The position numbers were made by a program, and so were the translations under genes. The notes under the pieces were generated by a model. It was given only the letters and a program-made list of their open reading frames with translations. It made no database searches and had not been told where the DNA came from. From the NCBI RefSeq assembly GCF_002920615.1, contig NZ_PQSU01000008.1:124001-188000 (forward strand): a stretch of DNA of 64,000 bases. Direction: 5' to 3'. Within the stretch, counting starts at the first letter, position 1; every line of letters begins with the position of its first letter. Origin of the DNA: Streptomyces sp. Ru62 (lineage in GTDB: Bacteria > Actinomycetota > Actinomycetes > Streptomycetales > Streptomycetaceae). Shown one piece after another: positions 24,411-33,002 of the stretch.

Positions 24411-25978
24411 CCGCCGCCGAGGCGCCGGACGGTTCCCGGCGGGGCCGGGACCGGCGGGCCCGGATGCTGCCGGCGCCCCCCGGCGGGCCGCGCCCCGACG
24501 GGGCCCGACCCAGCACCGCCGTCGTCGGCGGCGGCATCGCCGGTCTCGCCGCCGCCACGGCACTCGCCGAACGCGGGGTGGCCGTGACGGTGTACGAGCG
24601 GCAGCCGTATCTCGGCGGGCGCGCCGGAGGCTGGCCGACCACCCTGCGCGACGGCACCCCGGTGACCATGAGCCGAGGTTTCCACGCCTTCTTCCGTCAG
24701 TACTACAACCTCCGCGGACTGCTCCGCCGTACCGACCCCGGCCTGCGGCGGCTGACCGCACTGCCCGACTACCCGCTGCTCCACGCCGGCGGAACGCGCG
24801 ACAGCTTCCGCCACGTCCCGCGCACCCCGCCGTGGAGCGCGCTCGGCTTCGCCGCGCTCAGCCCCGCCTTCACCGTGCGGGACCTGCGTCGCATGGACCC
24901 GGTCGCGGCCCTGCCGTTGCTCGACGTCCGGGTCCCCGGCATCTACGACCGGCTCGACCACGTCAGCGCCCATGCGTTCCTCGACGCCGTCCGCTTCCCC
25001 GAGCAGGCCCGGCACCTCGCCTTCGAGGTGTTCTCGCGCAGTTTCTTCGCGGACCCCCGGCAGCTCTCGGCGGCCGAGATGGCGCTGATGTTCCACATCT
25101 ACTTCCTCGGCTCGGCCGAGGGCCTGCTGTTCGACGTACCCCGCGCGCCCTTCCCGGCCGCCCTGTGGGAGCCCCTGGCCGGCTACCTGCGGCGGCACGG
25201 CGCCGAGGTGCGCACCGCCACGGCCGTCGAACACATCACGCCGCGGCGCACCGGCGGTTATCAGGTCACCTCCGCCCGGGACGAGCGGTACCACGACAGC
25301 GTGGTCCTCGCCCTGGACACCGCGGGCCTGCGCCGCCTCGTCGCCCGCTCGGACCTGCTGGGGGACGCCCCGTGGCGCGAGCGGATCGCACGGTTGCGCA
25401 ACGCCCCGCCGTTCCTGGTGACCAGGCTCTGGCTGGACCGCCCCGTGGCGCCCGGCCGACCGGGATTCCTGGGCACCGGCGGATTCGGGACCCTGGACAA
25501 CGTCAGCGTCCTGGAGCGCTGGGAGGACGAGGCCGCCCACTGGGCCGCACGCACCGGGGGGTCCGTGGTGGAACTGCACGCCTACGCGGTGCCGGCCTAC
25601 GCCGCCCGGGACGTCGAGGAGAAGCGCCTGATCGAGCAGATGCACCGTGTCTACCCCGAGACGCGCGACGCCACGATCGTCGACGCCCGCCACGAATGGC
25701 GCGACGACTGCCCCCTGTTCCCGGTGGGCGGTTACGGAGACCGGCCGACCGTCCGCACCCCGGACCCGGGTCTCGTGGTGGCCGGTGACATGGTCCGCAC
25801 CGGCCTGCCCGTGGCGCTGATGGAACGGGCCGCGACGGCCGGCTTCCTGGCGGCCAACGCCCTGCTGGAGCGGTGGGGGGTGCGGGGGGTGACCCTGTGG
25901 ACGGTTCCACCGCACGGCCGGAACGCCGTACTGCGGCGACTGGCCCGAGCCGCCGCCCGGGCCTGGGGCACCCGGTGA
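24407..25978 (+). CDS. crtU: Beta-carotene desaturase/methyltransferase (isorenieratene type)
   Basis: A 523-residue FAD protein with the N-terminal GGGIAGLAAATALAERG motif and PYLGGRAGGW (about residue 65), followed by the long FAD-dependent desaturase domain, ending PGLVVAGDMVRTGLPVALMERAATAG. CrtU aromatises the beta-rings with methyl shift, turning beta-carotene into isorenieratene. With crtY and crtT it makes an aromatic carotenoid the likely product. The N-terminal 35 residues are basic and poorly conserved. The open frame begins far upstream of the true start. Confidence 0.93.
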   Translation: MTAAEAPDGSRRGRDRRARMLPAPPGGPRPDGARPSTAVVGGGIAGLAAATALAERGVAVTVYERQPYLGGRAGGWPTTLRDGTPVTMSRGFHAFFRQYYNLRGLLRRTDPGLRRLTALPDYPLLHAGGTRDSFRHVPRTPPWSALGFAALSPAFTVRDLRRMDPVAALPLLDVRVPGIYDRLDHVSAHAFLDAVRFPEQARHLAFEVFSRSFFADPRQLSAAEMALMFHIYFLGSAEGLLFDVPRAPFPAALWEPLAGYLRRHGAEVRTATAVEHITPRRTGGYQVTSARDERYHDSVVLALDTAGLRRLVARSDLLGDAPWRERIARLRNAPPFLVTRLWLDRPVAPGRPGFLGTGGFGTLDNVSVLERWEDEAAHWAARTGGSVVELHAYAVPAYAARDVEEKRLIEQMHRVYPETRDATIVDARHEWRDDCPLFPVGGYGDRPTVRTPDPGLVVAGDMVRTGLPVALMERAATAGFLAANALLERWGVRGVTLWTVPPHGRNAVLRRLARAAARAWGTR

Positions 25979-26129
25979 ACGCCTGTCGTCGGCTGGGTGT
26001 CCCCGGGGAAGCGCACGGACGCGCCGCACGCGACGACCCGTCACACGTCCGGCCCACGCCGCACACGGTCACCCGGCGCGACGGGAAGGGATGCGGGGAC
26101 CGAAGGCGCCACAGCACCCAGGGAGTGCC

Positions 26130-26582
26130 ATGAACGAGTACCAGGGCCGGCCCGACCACCGGTACCGCCGCCCGGAAGGCGTCGACGACCTGACCGTCGA
26201 AGCCCTCGGATCGCTGTCGAAGGCCCTGGAGACCACGGAGCGCGCCCGCGGCCACCTGTACAGCTTCCACCAGCTGACCGGCGGGGCCGACCTCGAACTG
26301 GAACGGGCGGTACGGCTGTTGCGCGAGGCCGGGCACACCGAGTGGGCGGCGAAGGCCGAGGCCGAGATCCTGGGGCGCGACGTCATCCCCGGTCACTGGA
26401 CGTTCCAGATCGTCGAGGCCTACAACGACACCTACTACCGGCCGTTCCAGGAACTGGAACGCAGTGTGGTGAACGCACTCGCCCAGGGCCGGGACCACCT
26501 GTACGAGGCGGAGATGAGGGAGGCGCGTCGCGCCCTCGGGCACCCCGGCCACACGGCGGGTCCCCCGGCCGCGGACGGCTGA
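26130..26582 (+). CDS. Conserved actinobacterial hypothetical protein
   Basis: A 150-residue mostly helical acidic protein. Notable stretches are LYSFHQLTGGADLELERAV and VIPGHWTFQIVEAYNDTYY, which look like conserved blocks of a helical bundle. No catalytic or metal motif and no membrane segment is visible. The family is not one whose function I know. It stands alone between crtU and a glycosylase-like gene. ATG 26130 has a weak GGGAG upstream. Confidence 0.65.
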   Translation: MNEYQGRPDHRYRRPEGVDDLTVEALGSLSKALETTERARGHLYSFHQLTGGADLELERAVRLLREAGHTEWAAKAEAEILGRDVIPGHWTFQIVEAYNDTYYRPFQELERSVVNALAQGRDHLYEAEMREARRALGHPGHTAGPPAADG

Positions 26583-26666
26583 CCGCGGCCCGCACGGACC
26601 GAGACCGCCGGGCCCGTTGGCCCCCCGAACTCCCCTACGCGCTCAAGGACTTCCAGGACGGCGCCC

Positions 26667-27140
26667 ATGCAGACGTTCCTGCCCGATGCCGACTTCCGGC
26701 GCTCCGCCCTGATCCTGGACCGTCGCCGCCTCGGCAAGCAGCGGGTCGAGGCACTCCAGGTCCTGCGCGGCCTGACCGTCCCCGGATACGGCTGGCGCAG
26801 GCACCCGGCCGTGCGCATGTGGAGCGGATACGAGGAGGCCCTGGTCCGCTACGGACTCGAAGTGTGCCGGGTCTGGCGCGAGCAGGGACACCAGGACAGC
26901 TGTGCCGCGTCACTGGTCGCCGGGTACGCCGCAGGCCGTCCGGGCGCACACGTACGCGATCAGCCCGCTCTCGCCGCGGCGGGCGAACTCCCGCCGTGGC
27001 TCGGTGACGAGGCCTTCCACCGCAGCCACCAGTCCGCGCTCGTCCGCAAGGACCCGGACACGTACGCACCCGTGTTCCCCGGCGTCCCGGACGACCTGCC
27101 CTACGTGTGGCCGTCCTCCGACCGGGAGGCGGGGAGGTAG
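26667..27140 (+). CDS. MSMEG_6728-family protein (pyrimidine-dimer glycosylase-like)
   Basis: A 157-residue protein beginning MQTFLPDADFRRSALILDRRRLGKQRVEALQ... in family style (first residues only). The RLGKQRVEA block and HPAVRMWSGYEEALVRYG match the MSMEG_6728 family, which is related to the T4 endonuclease V/Pyr_excise group. The basic helix and conserved Arg/Glu could form a DNA-repair active site, but activity is not established. It is monocistronic, with ATG 26667 in a good context. Confidence 0.7.
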   Translation: MQTFLPDADFRRSALILDRRRLGKQRVEALQVLRGLTVPGYGWRRHPAVRMWSGYEEALVRYGLEVCRVWREQGHQDSCAASLVAGYAAGRPGAHVRDQPALAAAGELPPWLGDEAFHRSHQSALVRKDPDTYAPVFPGVPDDLPYVWPSSDREAGR

Positions 27141-27261
27141 ACGAACGGCTTCGGTGCTCGGAGGTGCCGAACACCTCCCAGGTGTCCAGGGCCCCTGCGG
27201 GTCCTCCACGACGACGGACCGGGTTGTCCGTGCGCCGGGCACCGACCGCTACCCTTCTGGC

Positions 27262-27726
27262 ATGTCATCGTCAACACCACCCGCTCGCGGCGCCCCCTCG
27301 GGCAACCCCGGCCCCGACCCCGTCCCCACCGCCCCGGCCCGCCGGGTGCACCCCTCCTTGGCCGCCGCCCTCGTCGTGGGGTTCGTGCTGGGCGCGGGCG
27401 GCGTCGGCACCGCCTGGGCGCTCAGCGGCGGGGACGGCTCCGCCGACAGCGGCGCGGCCGGCGACGCCCGCCAAGCCTGCGACGCCCTGCGGGGCTTCGA
27501 CGAGTCGGACCTCGCGGCCGACGGGGCCAAGAGGGAAATCGCCTTCGACCGCCTCGGCGCCGCCGCCGTGCTGTCCACCGCGGCGGCCGCCGGTGATCGC
27601 GAGTTCAAGCCGTTGGCCGAGGCCATGAGCCGGGTGCAGAACCGGCTGCTCCGCTTCGCCGACCTCTCTGAGCCCGAGGCGCAGAAGGAATTGAAGACCG
27701 CCCGGTCCGTGTGCGCCGGTCTTTGA
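27262..27726 (+). CDS. Small membrane-anchored hypothetical protein
   Basis: A 154-residue protein with a Pro-rich cytoplasmic N-terminus (about 30 residues), one membrane segment (LAAALVVGFVLGAGGVGTAWALSG) given here only as residues 33-56, and an extracytoplasmic helical domain of about 95 residues containing two Cys (near residues 74 and 152) that could form a disulfide. No known domain is recognised. Single-gene unit. Confidence 0.65.
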   Translation: MSSSTPPARGAPSGNPGPDPVPTAPARRVHPSLAAALVVGFVLGAGGVGTAWALSGGDGSADSGAAGDARQACDALRGFDESDLAADGAKREIAFDRLGAAAVLSTAAAAGDREFKPLAEAMSRVQNRLLRFADLSEPEAQKELKTARSVCAGL

Positions 27727-27816
27727 CCCCGATCTCCGGGCCGCTGTGCTGCCCGTGACCGACCCGGGCTGCGACTCGTGGATGGCGCGCAGCGGCGGGC
27801 CGTTCATCGGCGTGGG

Positions 27817-27978
27817 TCACATTCCTGACCCCGACCGGCGGGCGCGCAGCTTGCCGAAGAGCCGCTGGGCCTGGGCCCGACGGCGCGGATCGGCCGCGGT
27901 ACGCCGTACTTGTTCGATCGTGCGCCGGCCCTGCGGACTGTTCGCGAACTGCTTGAGTCGCTGGAGTACTCCGGACAT
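27817..27978 (-). CDS. Small basic protein (53 aa)
   Basis: A short gene with a convincing start: ATG at 27978 preceded by GAAAGGAG seven bases upstream. The protein opens MSGVLQRLKQFANSPQGRR, continues with IEQVRRTAADPRRRAQAQRLF and ends SGM. It is very basic, helical and amphipathic, and resembles short conserved Streptomyces proteins of unknown role. It is transcribed toward 27817, tail to tail with the gene at 27262. Confidence 0.6.
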   Translation of the reverse strand: MSGVLQRLKQFANSPQGRRTIEQVRRTAADPRRRAQAQRLFGKLRARRSGSGM

Positions 27979-28086
27979 GACACTCCTTTCGGCAGGGTGC
28001 CCTGCTCTCGTTGGGGCCCCACGAGGTTCGGCTACCCGGAACTCATGGGTCCAGCCTCGCGCGGTACACCGATGTCGACGTGGCCG

Positions 28087-28299
28087 TCATCGTGTCGAGT
28101 GGGCGCTGCCGGCGCGGACATCGCCTCCCCGCGCCCTGAGGGGCGCGCCGGCTTCGGTGAGCACACGGTGCACGAAGCCGTACGACCGGCCATGCGCCTC
28201 GGCTATGGCGCGGATCGACTGCCCCTCGCGGTACTCCTTGGTGAAGGCTTCGGCCAACTCCTTGCGTGCGCTGCCTGTTATCCACTTGCCCTTGTGCAC
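28087..28299 (-). CDS. Small helix-turn-helix protein
   Basis: A 70-residue protein. GTG at 28299 has GGGAGGAG seven bases upstream, a near-perfect Shine-Dalgarno. After VHKGKWITGSARKELAEAF comes a helix-turn-helix: YREGQSIRAIAEAHGRSYGFVHRVL, then EAGAPLRARGG. Single-HTH proteins of this type are common in Streptomyces and are presumed DNA-binding. No partner gene is adjacent. Confidence 0.75.
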   Translation of the reverse strand: MHKGKWITGSARKELAEAFTKEYREGQSIRAIAEAHGRSYGFVHRVLTEAGAPLRARGGDVRAGSAHSTR

Positions 28300-28532
28300 G
28301 AAGAATCTCCTCCCGCTCCGCGGAAACGTGATCACCGGATTCCCGCGTCCACGCGACTCATGCGGGCGAGCCTCGCCGAGTGCGGGAGCCGCGGCGCGCA
28401 ATGCCGTGGCTGACCGACCGTCGATCCCCAGTCGGCCCGGAGGCCGCGACGAGGGCGCGCACGGGAGAGGTTGCCGAAATCCCGGTTCGGCAGCGCCGCG
28501 TCCAGGAGCGAGCGGAAGCCGGCGTACCCGCT

Positions 28533-29144
28533 TCACGACCCGTTCCCGCAGTCACCGCCACAGGAGCCCGACCACGTGAGCAGGGCAGCGTTTCGGGACG
28601 CACGATCACCCCATCGGCTCGGCCACGGCTCCTCCGTCGGCCGCGCCACTGCCCGCCGACGCGGGGTCTGGTCGTCGGGGACGTGCGGGGAGGGGAAGCG
28701 GAACGGTACGCCGAGGTGGTCGGCCAGCGCCCGGCCGGCCTCGGCGGCGGCAGTGCGCGGAGGGGAGCCGTCACGACGGTGGTGGACGGTCGCCAAGTGG
28801 CCGTCCCCGTCCGGATCCTCCAGGACCGCGATCAGCACCACGAACCAGTCGTGCACCGTGTCGCCGTCCCACACAGCCTCGATCGCGGCCACACGGCCCG
28901 GGAGAGCCGCGGCACGGGCGGCGAGTGAGGGCACGTCGAGCGGATCGGGGGGTGTGCGCCGCACCTGGTCGGCGAGAGCCTCGTACCGCGCATGGACCAC
29001 CCGCTCCGCCTCGGCCAAGCCCAGCCCCAGCGGGCGCAGGGCGTTCCATACGGACCTGACCGCCGGCAGGCGGCGGTCCCGCAGCACTTCGGCGTCGACC
29101 TCTCGGCGGGTCCGTTCCTCCAGAAGGGGCCACCAGCCGCTCAC
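28533..29144 (-). CDS. Hypothetical protein, Arg/Glu-rich helical
   Basis: About 203 residues from GTG 29144 (VSGWWPLLEERTRR); the open frame extends to 29285. A helical N-terminal half is followed by a beta-rich segment, VWDGDTVHDWFVVLIAVLEDPDGDGHLATVHH, and GRALADHLGVPFRFPSPH. This resembles uncharacterised Streptomyces proteins, and I do not recognise a function. No signal or membrane segment. The C-terminal 40 residues look unstructured. Confidence 0.5.
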   Translation of the reverse strand: MSGWWPLLEERTRREVDAEVLRDRRLPAVRSVWNALRPLGLGLAEAERVVHARYEALADQVRRTPPDPLDVPSLAARAAALPGRVAAIEAVWDGDTVHDWFVVLIAVLEDPDGDGHLATVHHRRDGSPPRTAAAEAGRALADHLGVPFRFPSPHVPDDQTPRRRAVARPTEEPWPSRWGDRASRNAALLTWSGSCGGDCGNGS

Positions 29145-29385
29145 CGGTTGACCGGCCGGAATCCCCGGATGCGTGTCATGGGCTCGAACGTACGCCAGGC
29201 CGCCGCCCGTGACGCAACCGAGTTCCGTGATCAGTGGTCTTGCCCCGTCCCGGAGTTCGGCGAGCTCGTACCTCTCGGCGGCCACTCGGCCGAGTGCTCG
29301 GCGGCGAGCGGCCGGAAGTCGGCGGCGAAAGCGGGAAGGGCTTCGTGACCGTGCGGGGCGTTGGACCCCTCGGCCCGGCCGTGAC

Positions 29386-29961
29386 CTACGGAGACGTGGT
29401 CCAACGCGGTGCCGTCCGGGCCCAGGCGGTGTCCCACGCGGCGAGGTTGCGGCGCAGGATGACGCGACAGGTGACGCCGTAGGCGGCGGCCGCGGTGGCG
29501 TGGACGCCGAGGGCGGCGATGATGGCCGATCCCATGGCGCGGCTGCGGACCTCGCCGGGGCTCAGCGGTGGGTCCGTGATCTTCCCGTCGGTGCCGACCC
29601 AGACGCGGACGGCGCTGCCCTTGGGCAGCGCGGGCCGGACATCGGCGGTGGCGGTGCGGGTGCGCCCGTGGGGGTCGGTGAAGCGGACCTCGGCCGGGTA
29701 GCGGGTCTTCCTGGCTTCGGCGGAGCCGGGTTCGGGGTGGCGCCGGGCGTCCTGGAGGAGGACGGCGGTGGTGTGGTGACGGGTGGCGGCCTGGTGCTGG
29801 GCGGCGTGGGCGTAGTGGCGGTGGGCGGCGTCGCCGACGAGGACCATGACGGCAGGGGTGGCTGCCGGCGCGGCCAGCAGCAGGACGAGACCGATCCACG
29901 CCTGGACCAGGTCGTTGCGGCGGCACAAGGGATTGCGTCTCAGGCGCCGGAGCATGACCAC
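29386..29961 (-). CDS. Rv1733c-family membrane protein
   Basis: A 191-residue protein with two membrane segments (about residues 20-42 and 148-168) enclosing an extracytoplasmic domain. The N-terminal block MLRRLRRNPLCRRNDLVQAW and RTRTATADVRPALPKGSAVRVWV match the Rv1733c family. In Mycobacterium tuberculosis Rv1733c belongs to the DosR hypoxia/dormancy regulon. GTG 29961 was chosen because GAGGAG lies 6 bases upstream. It is the last gene of a leftward group with the MreB-like and DksA-like genes. Confidence 0.8.
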   Translation of the reverse strand: MVMLRRLRRNPLCRRNDLVQAWIGLVLLLAAPAATPAVMVLVGDAAHRHYAHAAQHQAATRHHTTAVLLQDARRHPEPGSAEARKTRYPAEVRFTDPHGRTRTATADVRPALPKGSAVRVWVGTDGKITDPPLSPGEVRSRAMGSAIIAALGVHATAAAAYGVTCRVILRRNLAAWDTAWARTAPRWTTSP

Positions 29962-30144
29962 GGACAACTCCTCGTGAGGTGGCGGACGCGGCCGGGCACG
30001 TGTCCTCCTTCCGGCGGCGGACGCGGCGGATGCGGAGCCCGGGGAAGCGGGGGGGGCGAACGCGACGCGGCGGACGTACCGCGCCAAGTCCCGCGGCCCC
30101 GGGACGATCCGCACGCCACAGCCTCGGGCTCACGCCGAGCCCGC

Positions 30145-30981
30145 TCACACCGTCCGGTGGGGGCGGACGGCCGGCGGGAGAGGGTCGGAGGAGGCGGAGG
30201 GGTGGGTGTGGGCGGCTTGCAGAAGCCTGGCGGCGCCGCGAACCGATGCGGTGTGCGGAGCCGGGACCACGCGCACCGGCATGTGCCGCTGCTCGGTGAG
30301 GTGGCGGATGACCTCGGGACGCAGGGCACCGCCACCGGCCAGCAGGATGCCGCGGTGCACCGCGTCGGCGGTGAACGAGGTGCGGTCCTGCCGCAGCATC
30401 GCGGTCACCATCGAGGCCACCACCCCGGCGATCTCCCCGGGTGTGGTCGTGTCGTCCAGATCGCTGGTGCCCAGGGCGGTGCGGCGCGCGTCGGTGATGT
30501 CGCCGTCACCCAGCAGCACCACCTCGGTGAGGTGGGCGCCGATGTCCACCACCATCAGCGGACGGGACATGTCCGCCCCGGCCGCCACGGCGATGGCACG
30601 GGCGCCGGGCACCGTCAGGACGCTGTGCGGCCGGAGCACGTCGACCGCGGTGCGGGCCTGGGTGCGGTAGGCGAGGCCGTCCAGGACGGGCGCGGTGACG
30701 ATGACCATGGGGCGGGCGGAGCGGGGCAGACGGTGGGCGAGGAGGCGCTGCAGCATGCGGGCGCACTCCGGGGTGTCGATGATGGTGCCGCGCTGGACGG
30801 GGTGGACCGCGCCGGCGCCCGGGAAGGTCACGGTGGGTACGTCGACGACCACACCCTTTCCGGCGATCCAGGCGCGGGTGCGGGCGCTTCCCATGTCCAG
30901 GGCGATGCCGCAGCAGCGCCGGCACAGCGGCCAGGGCCGGTGCCGGGCAGCGGTCGTGCCGGAGTGGTCGACGCCGGTCAT
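30145..30981 (-). CDS. MreB/Mbl-like actin-fold ATPase
   Basis: A 278-residue protein, shorter than MreB (about 340). Actin-family nucleotide-binding motifs are visible: phosphate-1 IALDMGSARTRAWI, phosphate-2 LMVVDIGAHLTEVVLLG and adenosine ILLAGGGALRPEVI. The N-terminal CRRCCG Cys cluster is unusual for MreB. A complete polymerisation interface is not evident, so it may be a regulatory or DnaK/FtsA-like relative. ATG 30981 overlaps the stop of the DksA-like gene (ATGA), preceded by GGAGG. Streptomyces carry several MreB homologues outside the mre operon. Confidence 0.75.
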   Translation of the reverse strand: MTGVDHSGTTAARHRPWPLCRRCCGIALDMGSARTRAWIAGKGVVVDVPTVTFPGAGAVHPVQRGTIIDTPECARMLQRLLAHRLPRSARPMVIVTAPVLDGLAYRTQARTAVDVLRPHSVLTVPGARAIAVAAGADMSRPLMVVDIGAHLTEVVLLGDGDITDARRTALGTSDLDDTTTPGEIAGVVASMVTAMLRQDRTSFTADAVHRGILLAGGGALRPEVIRHLTEQRHMPVRVVPAPHTASVRGAARLLQAAHTHPSASSDPLPPAVRPHRTV

Positions 30982-31352
30982 GGGATCGCCTCCCTGACCT
31001 GCTGGCAGCGGGCGCAGTAGCGGCACTGCGGCACGATCATCAGCCGTTCCCGGTCGATGGGGCGCCGGCACAGGTGGCAGGTGCCGTACGAGCCGTCGTC
31101 CATGCGTCGGAGGGCCGCCTCGACGTCGGCGAGAACCATGCGGGCGGACGCGGCGAGCTTGACGCGGACCTCGATCTGCGCGGCGGCCTGCCGCTGCAGC
31201 CGGTCCTCGGCGCGTGAGGTGACCGGTCCGGCGAGCTGCAGCAGTTGCTCCTGGCGGAACCGGCACTGCTCATGAAGGTCCCGGCGCAGTGCGGCGAGGT
31301 CCTCGGCCGACAGGTGGGTCGTGCTCTGGCCGATGGTCTGGTGGTTCACCAC
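30978..31352 (-). CDS. DksA/TraR-type C4 zinc-finger protein (copy 1)
   Basis: A 124-residue protein: a coiled-coil-like helix pair (residues 15-80), then the DksA/TraR finger YGTCHLCRRPIDRERLMIVP with CRYCARC, giving the four zinc-ligating Cys. Such proteins bind in the RNA polymerase secondary channel or act as small transcription cofactors. It is translationally coupled to the MreB-like gene and lies just downstream of a paralogue. Confidence 0.85.
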   Translation of the reverse strand: MVNHQTIGQSTTHLSAEDLAALRRDLHEQCRFRQEQLLQLAGPVTSRAEDRLQRQAAAQIEVRVKLAASARMVLADVEAALRRMDDGSYGTCHLCRRPIDRERLMIVPQCRYCARCQQVREAIP

Positions 31353-31398
31353 TTCACCCCTTCGAGGGCAGAGGGCGGGAGGTCGGCGCGGGCGGTGG

Positions 31399-31710
31399 TC
31401 AGGTGGCTCGGCGCTGGCAGGCGACGCAGCACCGGGTGTAGGGGAGGATCTCCAGCCGTTCCGCGGGGATGGGCTTGGCGCAGTCCTGGCAGGTGCCGTA
31501 GGTGCCGTCGTCGATGCGGGTGAAGGCTTCTTCGATCTCCTTCAGGGCCCGCTTCATGGCGGCCCTCTGCTCGGACAACAGGTACGCGTCCGTGGTCTGC
31601 CGGGTCTCGTCGAGGGCTCGCAGCTGGGCCAGCCGGGAGACGCGGGCGTGCTCCAGGTGCCGCCGGGCCTCGTCCGGATGGGGTTCGGCCCGGGTGACGT
31701 CGAGTGACAT
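31399..31710 (-). CDS. DksA/TraR-type C4 zinc-finger protein (copy 2)
   Basis: A 103-residue paralogue of the adjacent gene. An N-terminal coiled coil (DEARRHLEHARVSRLAQLRA) precedes the finger YGTCQDCAKPIPAERLEILP with CCVACQ. ATG 31710 was chosen over longer open-frame starts because the family N-terminus begins there. It is divergent from the histidine kinase gene at 32047, sharing about 335 bases of promoter region. Confidence 0.83.
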   Translation of the reverse strand: MSLDVTRAEPHPDEARRHLEHARVSRLAQLRALDETRQTTDAYLLSEQRAAMKRALKEIEEAFTRIDDGTYGTCQDCAKPIPAERLEILPYTRCCVACQRRAT

Positions 31711-31799
31711 GGTCAGTCCCTTTCGCGGCGGCGCACAGCGCGGCGGCGTTGCCGAGCCGACGCTTCTCGTGGGCGGTGATCGTGTGCCTCCCACCATGG

Positions 31800-31960
31800 C
31801 CGGTCCGGCGGCGGACACCTATCGGGCGCGGGCCCCATCTACGCCGGGGCACGGGACCCATACGGACCGACCATGGGTGGCGCGCACCCCGGGAAATGGG
31901 GTCCCGGCCCCATCGACGCGGCACGTGGGACGGGAGACGCTGGCCGCAGGCGCACCCGAG
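31800..31960. promoter_or_regulatory. Promoter region with GGGACC/GGTCCC-like half-sites
   Basis: Between the divergent DksA-like and histidine kinase genes are several G/C-rich half-sites, GGGACCCAT near 31853 and ATGGGGTCCCGGCCCCAT near 31898. They resemble the inverted GGGACC-GGTCCC boxes bound by DevR/DosR-type regulators. The match is by eye and the region is very G+C-rich, so this is a suggestion only. Confidence 0.25.
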
Positions 31961-32046
31961 CGCCCCGGTACCGTGGACGCGGTGGGGCTGCGCGATGGCC
32001 GACAGTGGAGGTGGAGCGAGGTTGTAGAAGGGGAGGCGTTGGGCCG

Positions 32047-33000
32047 GTGTCCTTGTTCTGGCGGATCTTCGCCCTGAACGCCGTCGTGCTGGGCACGGCG
32101 ACCGCGCTGCTCCTGTGGGCTCCGGTGACCGTCTCGGTGCCGGTCCTGCTCACCGAGGCCGTCATCCTCGTCGGCGGCCTGGCCGTGATGCTGGTCGCCA
32201 ACGCCGCGCTGCTGCGGCTCGGCCTGGCCCCGCTCGACCGGCTCACGAAGCTGATGACCACCGTGGACCTGCTGCGCCCCGGCCAACGTCTGCCCGCTTC
32301 CGGAGGCGGCGAGGTCGCCGAGGTGATCCGCACGTTCAACGCCATGCTGGAGCGGCTGGAGCACGAAAGGGCCACCAGCAGCGCCCGGGCCCTGCTGGCC
32401 CAGGAGGCCGAACGCCGCCGTATCGCCCAGGAGTTGCACGACGAGGTCGGCCAGAGCATGACCGCGATCCTGCTGGGACTCAAGCGGGCCGCGGACGAGG
32501 CGCCGGCGGCACTGCGGGAAGAGCTGCACGAGGTGCAGGAGATCACCCGGGAGAGCCTCGACGAGGTCCGTCGCCTGGTGCGCCGGCTGCGGCCCGGCGT
32601 GCTGGACGACCTGGGCCTGGTCAGCGCGCTGACCTCGCTCACCGAGGACTTCGCCACGCACACCGGGCTGCGGGTCAGCCGGCGCTTCGACGCCGACCTG
32701 CCCGCCCTCGCGCCGGAGACCGAACTGGTCCTCTACCGCGTCGCCCAGGAGTCCCTGACCAACGTCGCCCGTCACGCGGACGCCCAGCGGGTGACGGTCG
32801 CCCTGCGCCACGCCGACGACAGCGTGGTGCTGACGGTCACCGACGACGGCTCCGGCATCGAGGCCCCTCGCGAAGGCGCCGGCATCCGCGGGATGCGCGA
32901 GCGGGCCCTGCTCATCGGGGGCAGCCTTGAGATCACCCCGGCACCCGGTACCGGCACCCGGGTCCAGCTCACCGCGTCCGTTCCGAGGAAGCAGCCCTGA
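32047..33000 (+). CDS. Sensor histidine kinase (HisKA_3, NarL-pair type)
   Basis: A 317-residue kinase. Two N-terminal membrane segments (about 8-30 and 35-55) with almost no extracellular loop are followed by a HAMP-like linker (LAPLDRLTKLM), a HisKA_3 dimerisation domain with phospho-accepting His in QELHDEVGQSM, and an HATPase domain with N box NVARHADA and G box DDGSGI. Lack of a sensor domain suggests signals from the membrane or from a partner. GTG 32047 follows GGGAGG. It is coupled to the response regulator two bases downstream. Confidence 0.9.
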   Translation: MSLFWRIFALNAVVLGTATALLLWAPVTVSVPVLLTEAVILVGGLAVMLVANAALLRLGLAPLDRLTKLMTTVDLLRPGQRLPASGGGEVAEVIRTFNAMLERLEHERATSSARALLAQEAERRRIAQELHDEVGQSMTAILLGLKRAADEAPAALREELHEVQEITRESLDEVRRLVRRLRPGVLDDLGLVSALTSLTEDFATHTGLRVSRRFDADLPALAPETELVLYRVAQESLTNVARHADAQRVTVALRHADDSVVLTVTDDGSGIEAPREGAGIRGMRERALLIGGSLEITPAPGTGTRVQLTASVPRKQP

Positions 33001-33002
33001 CC

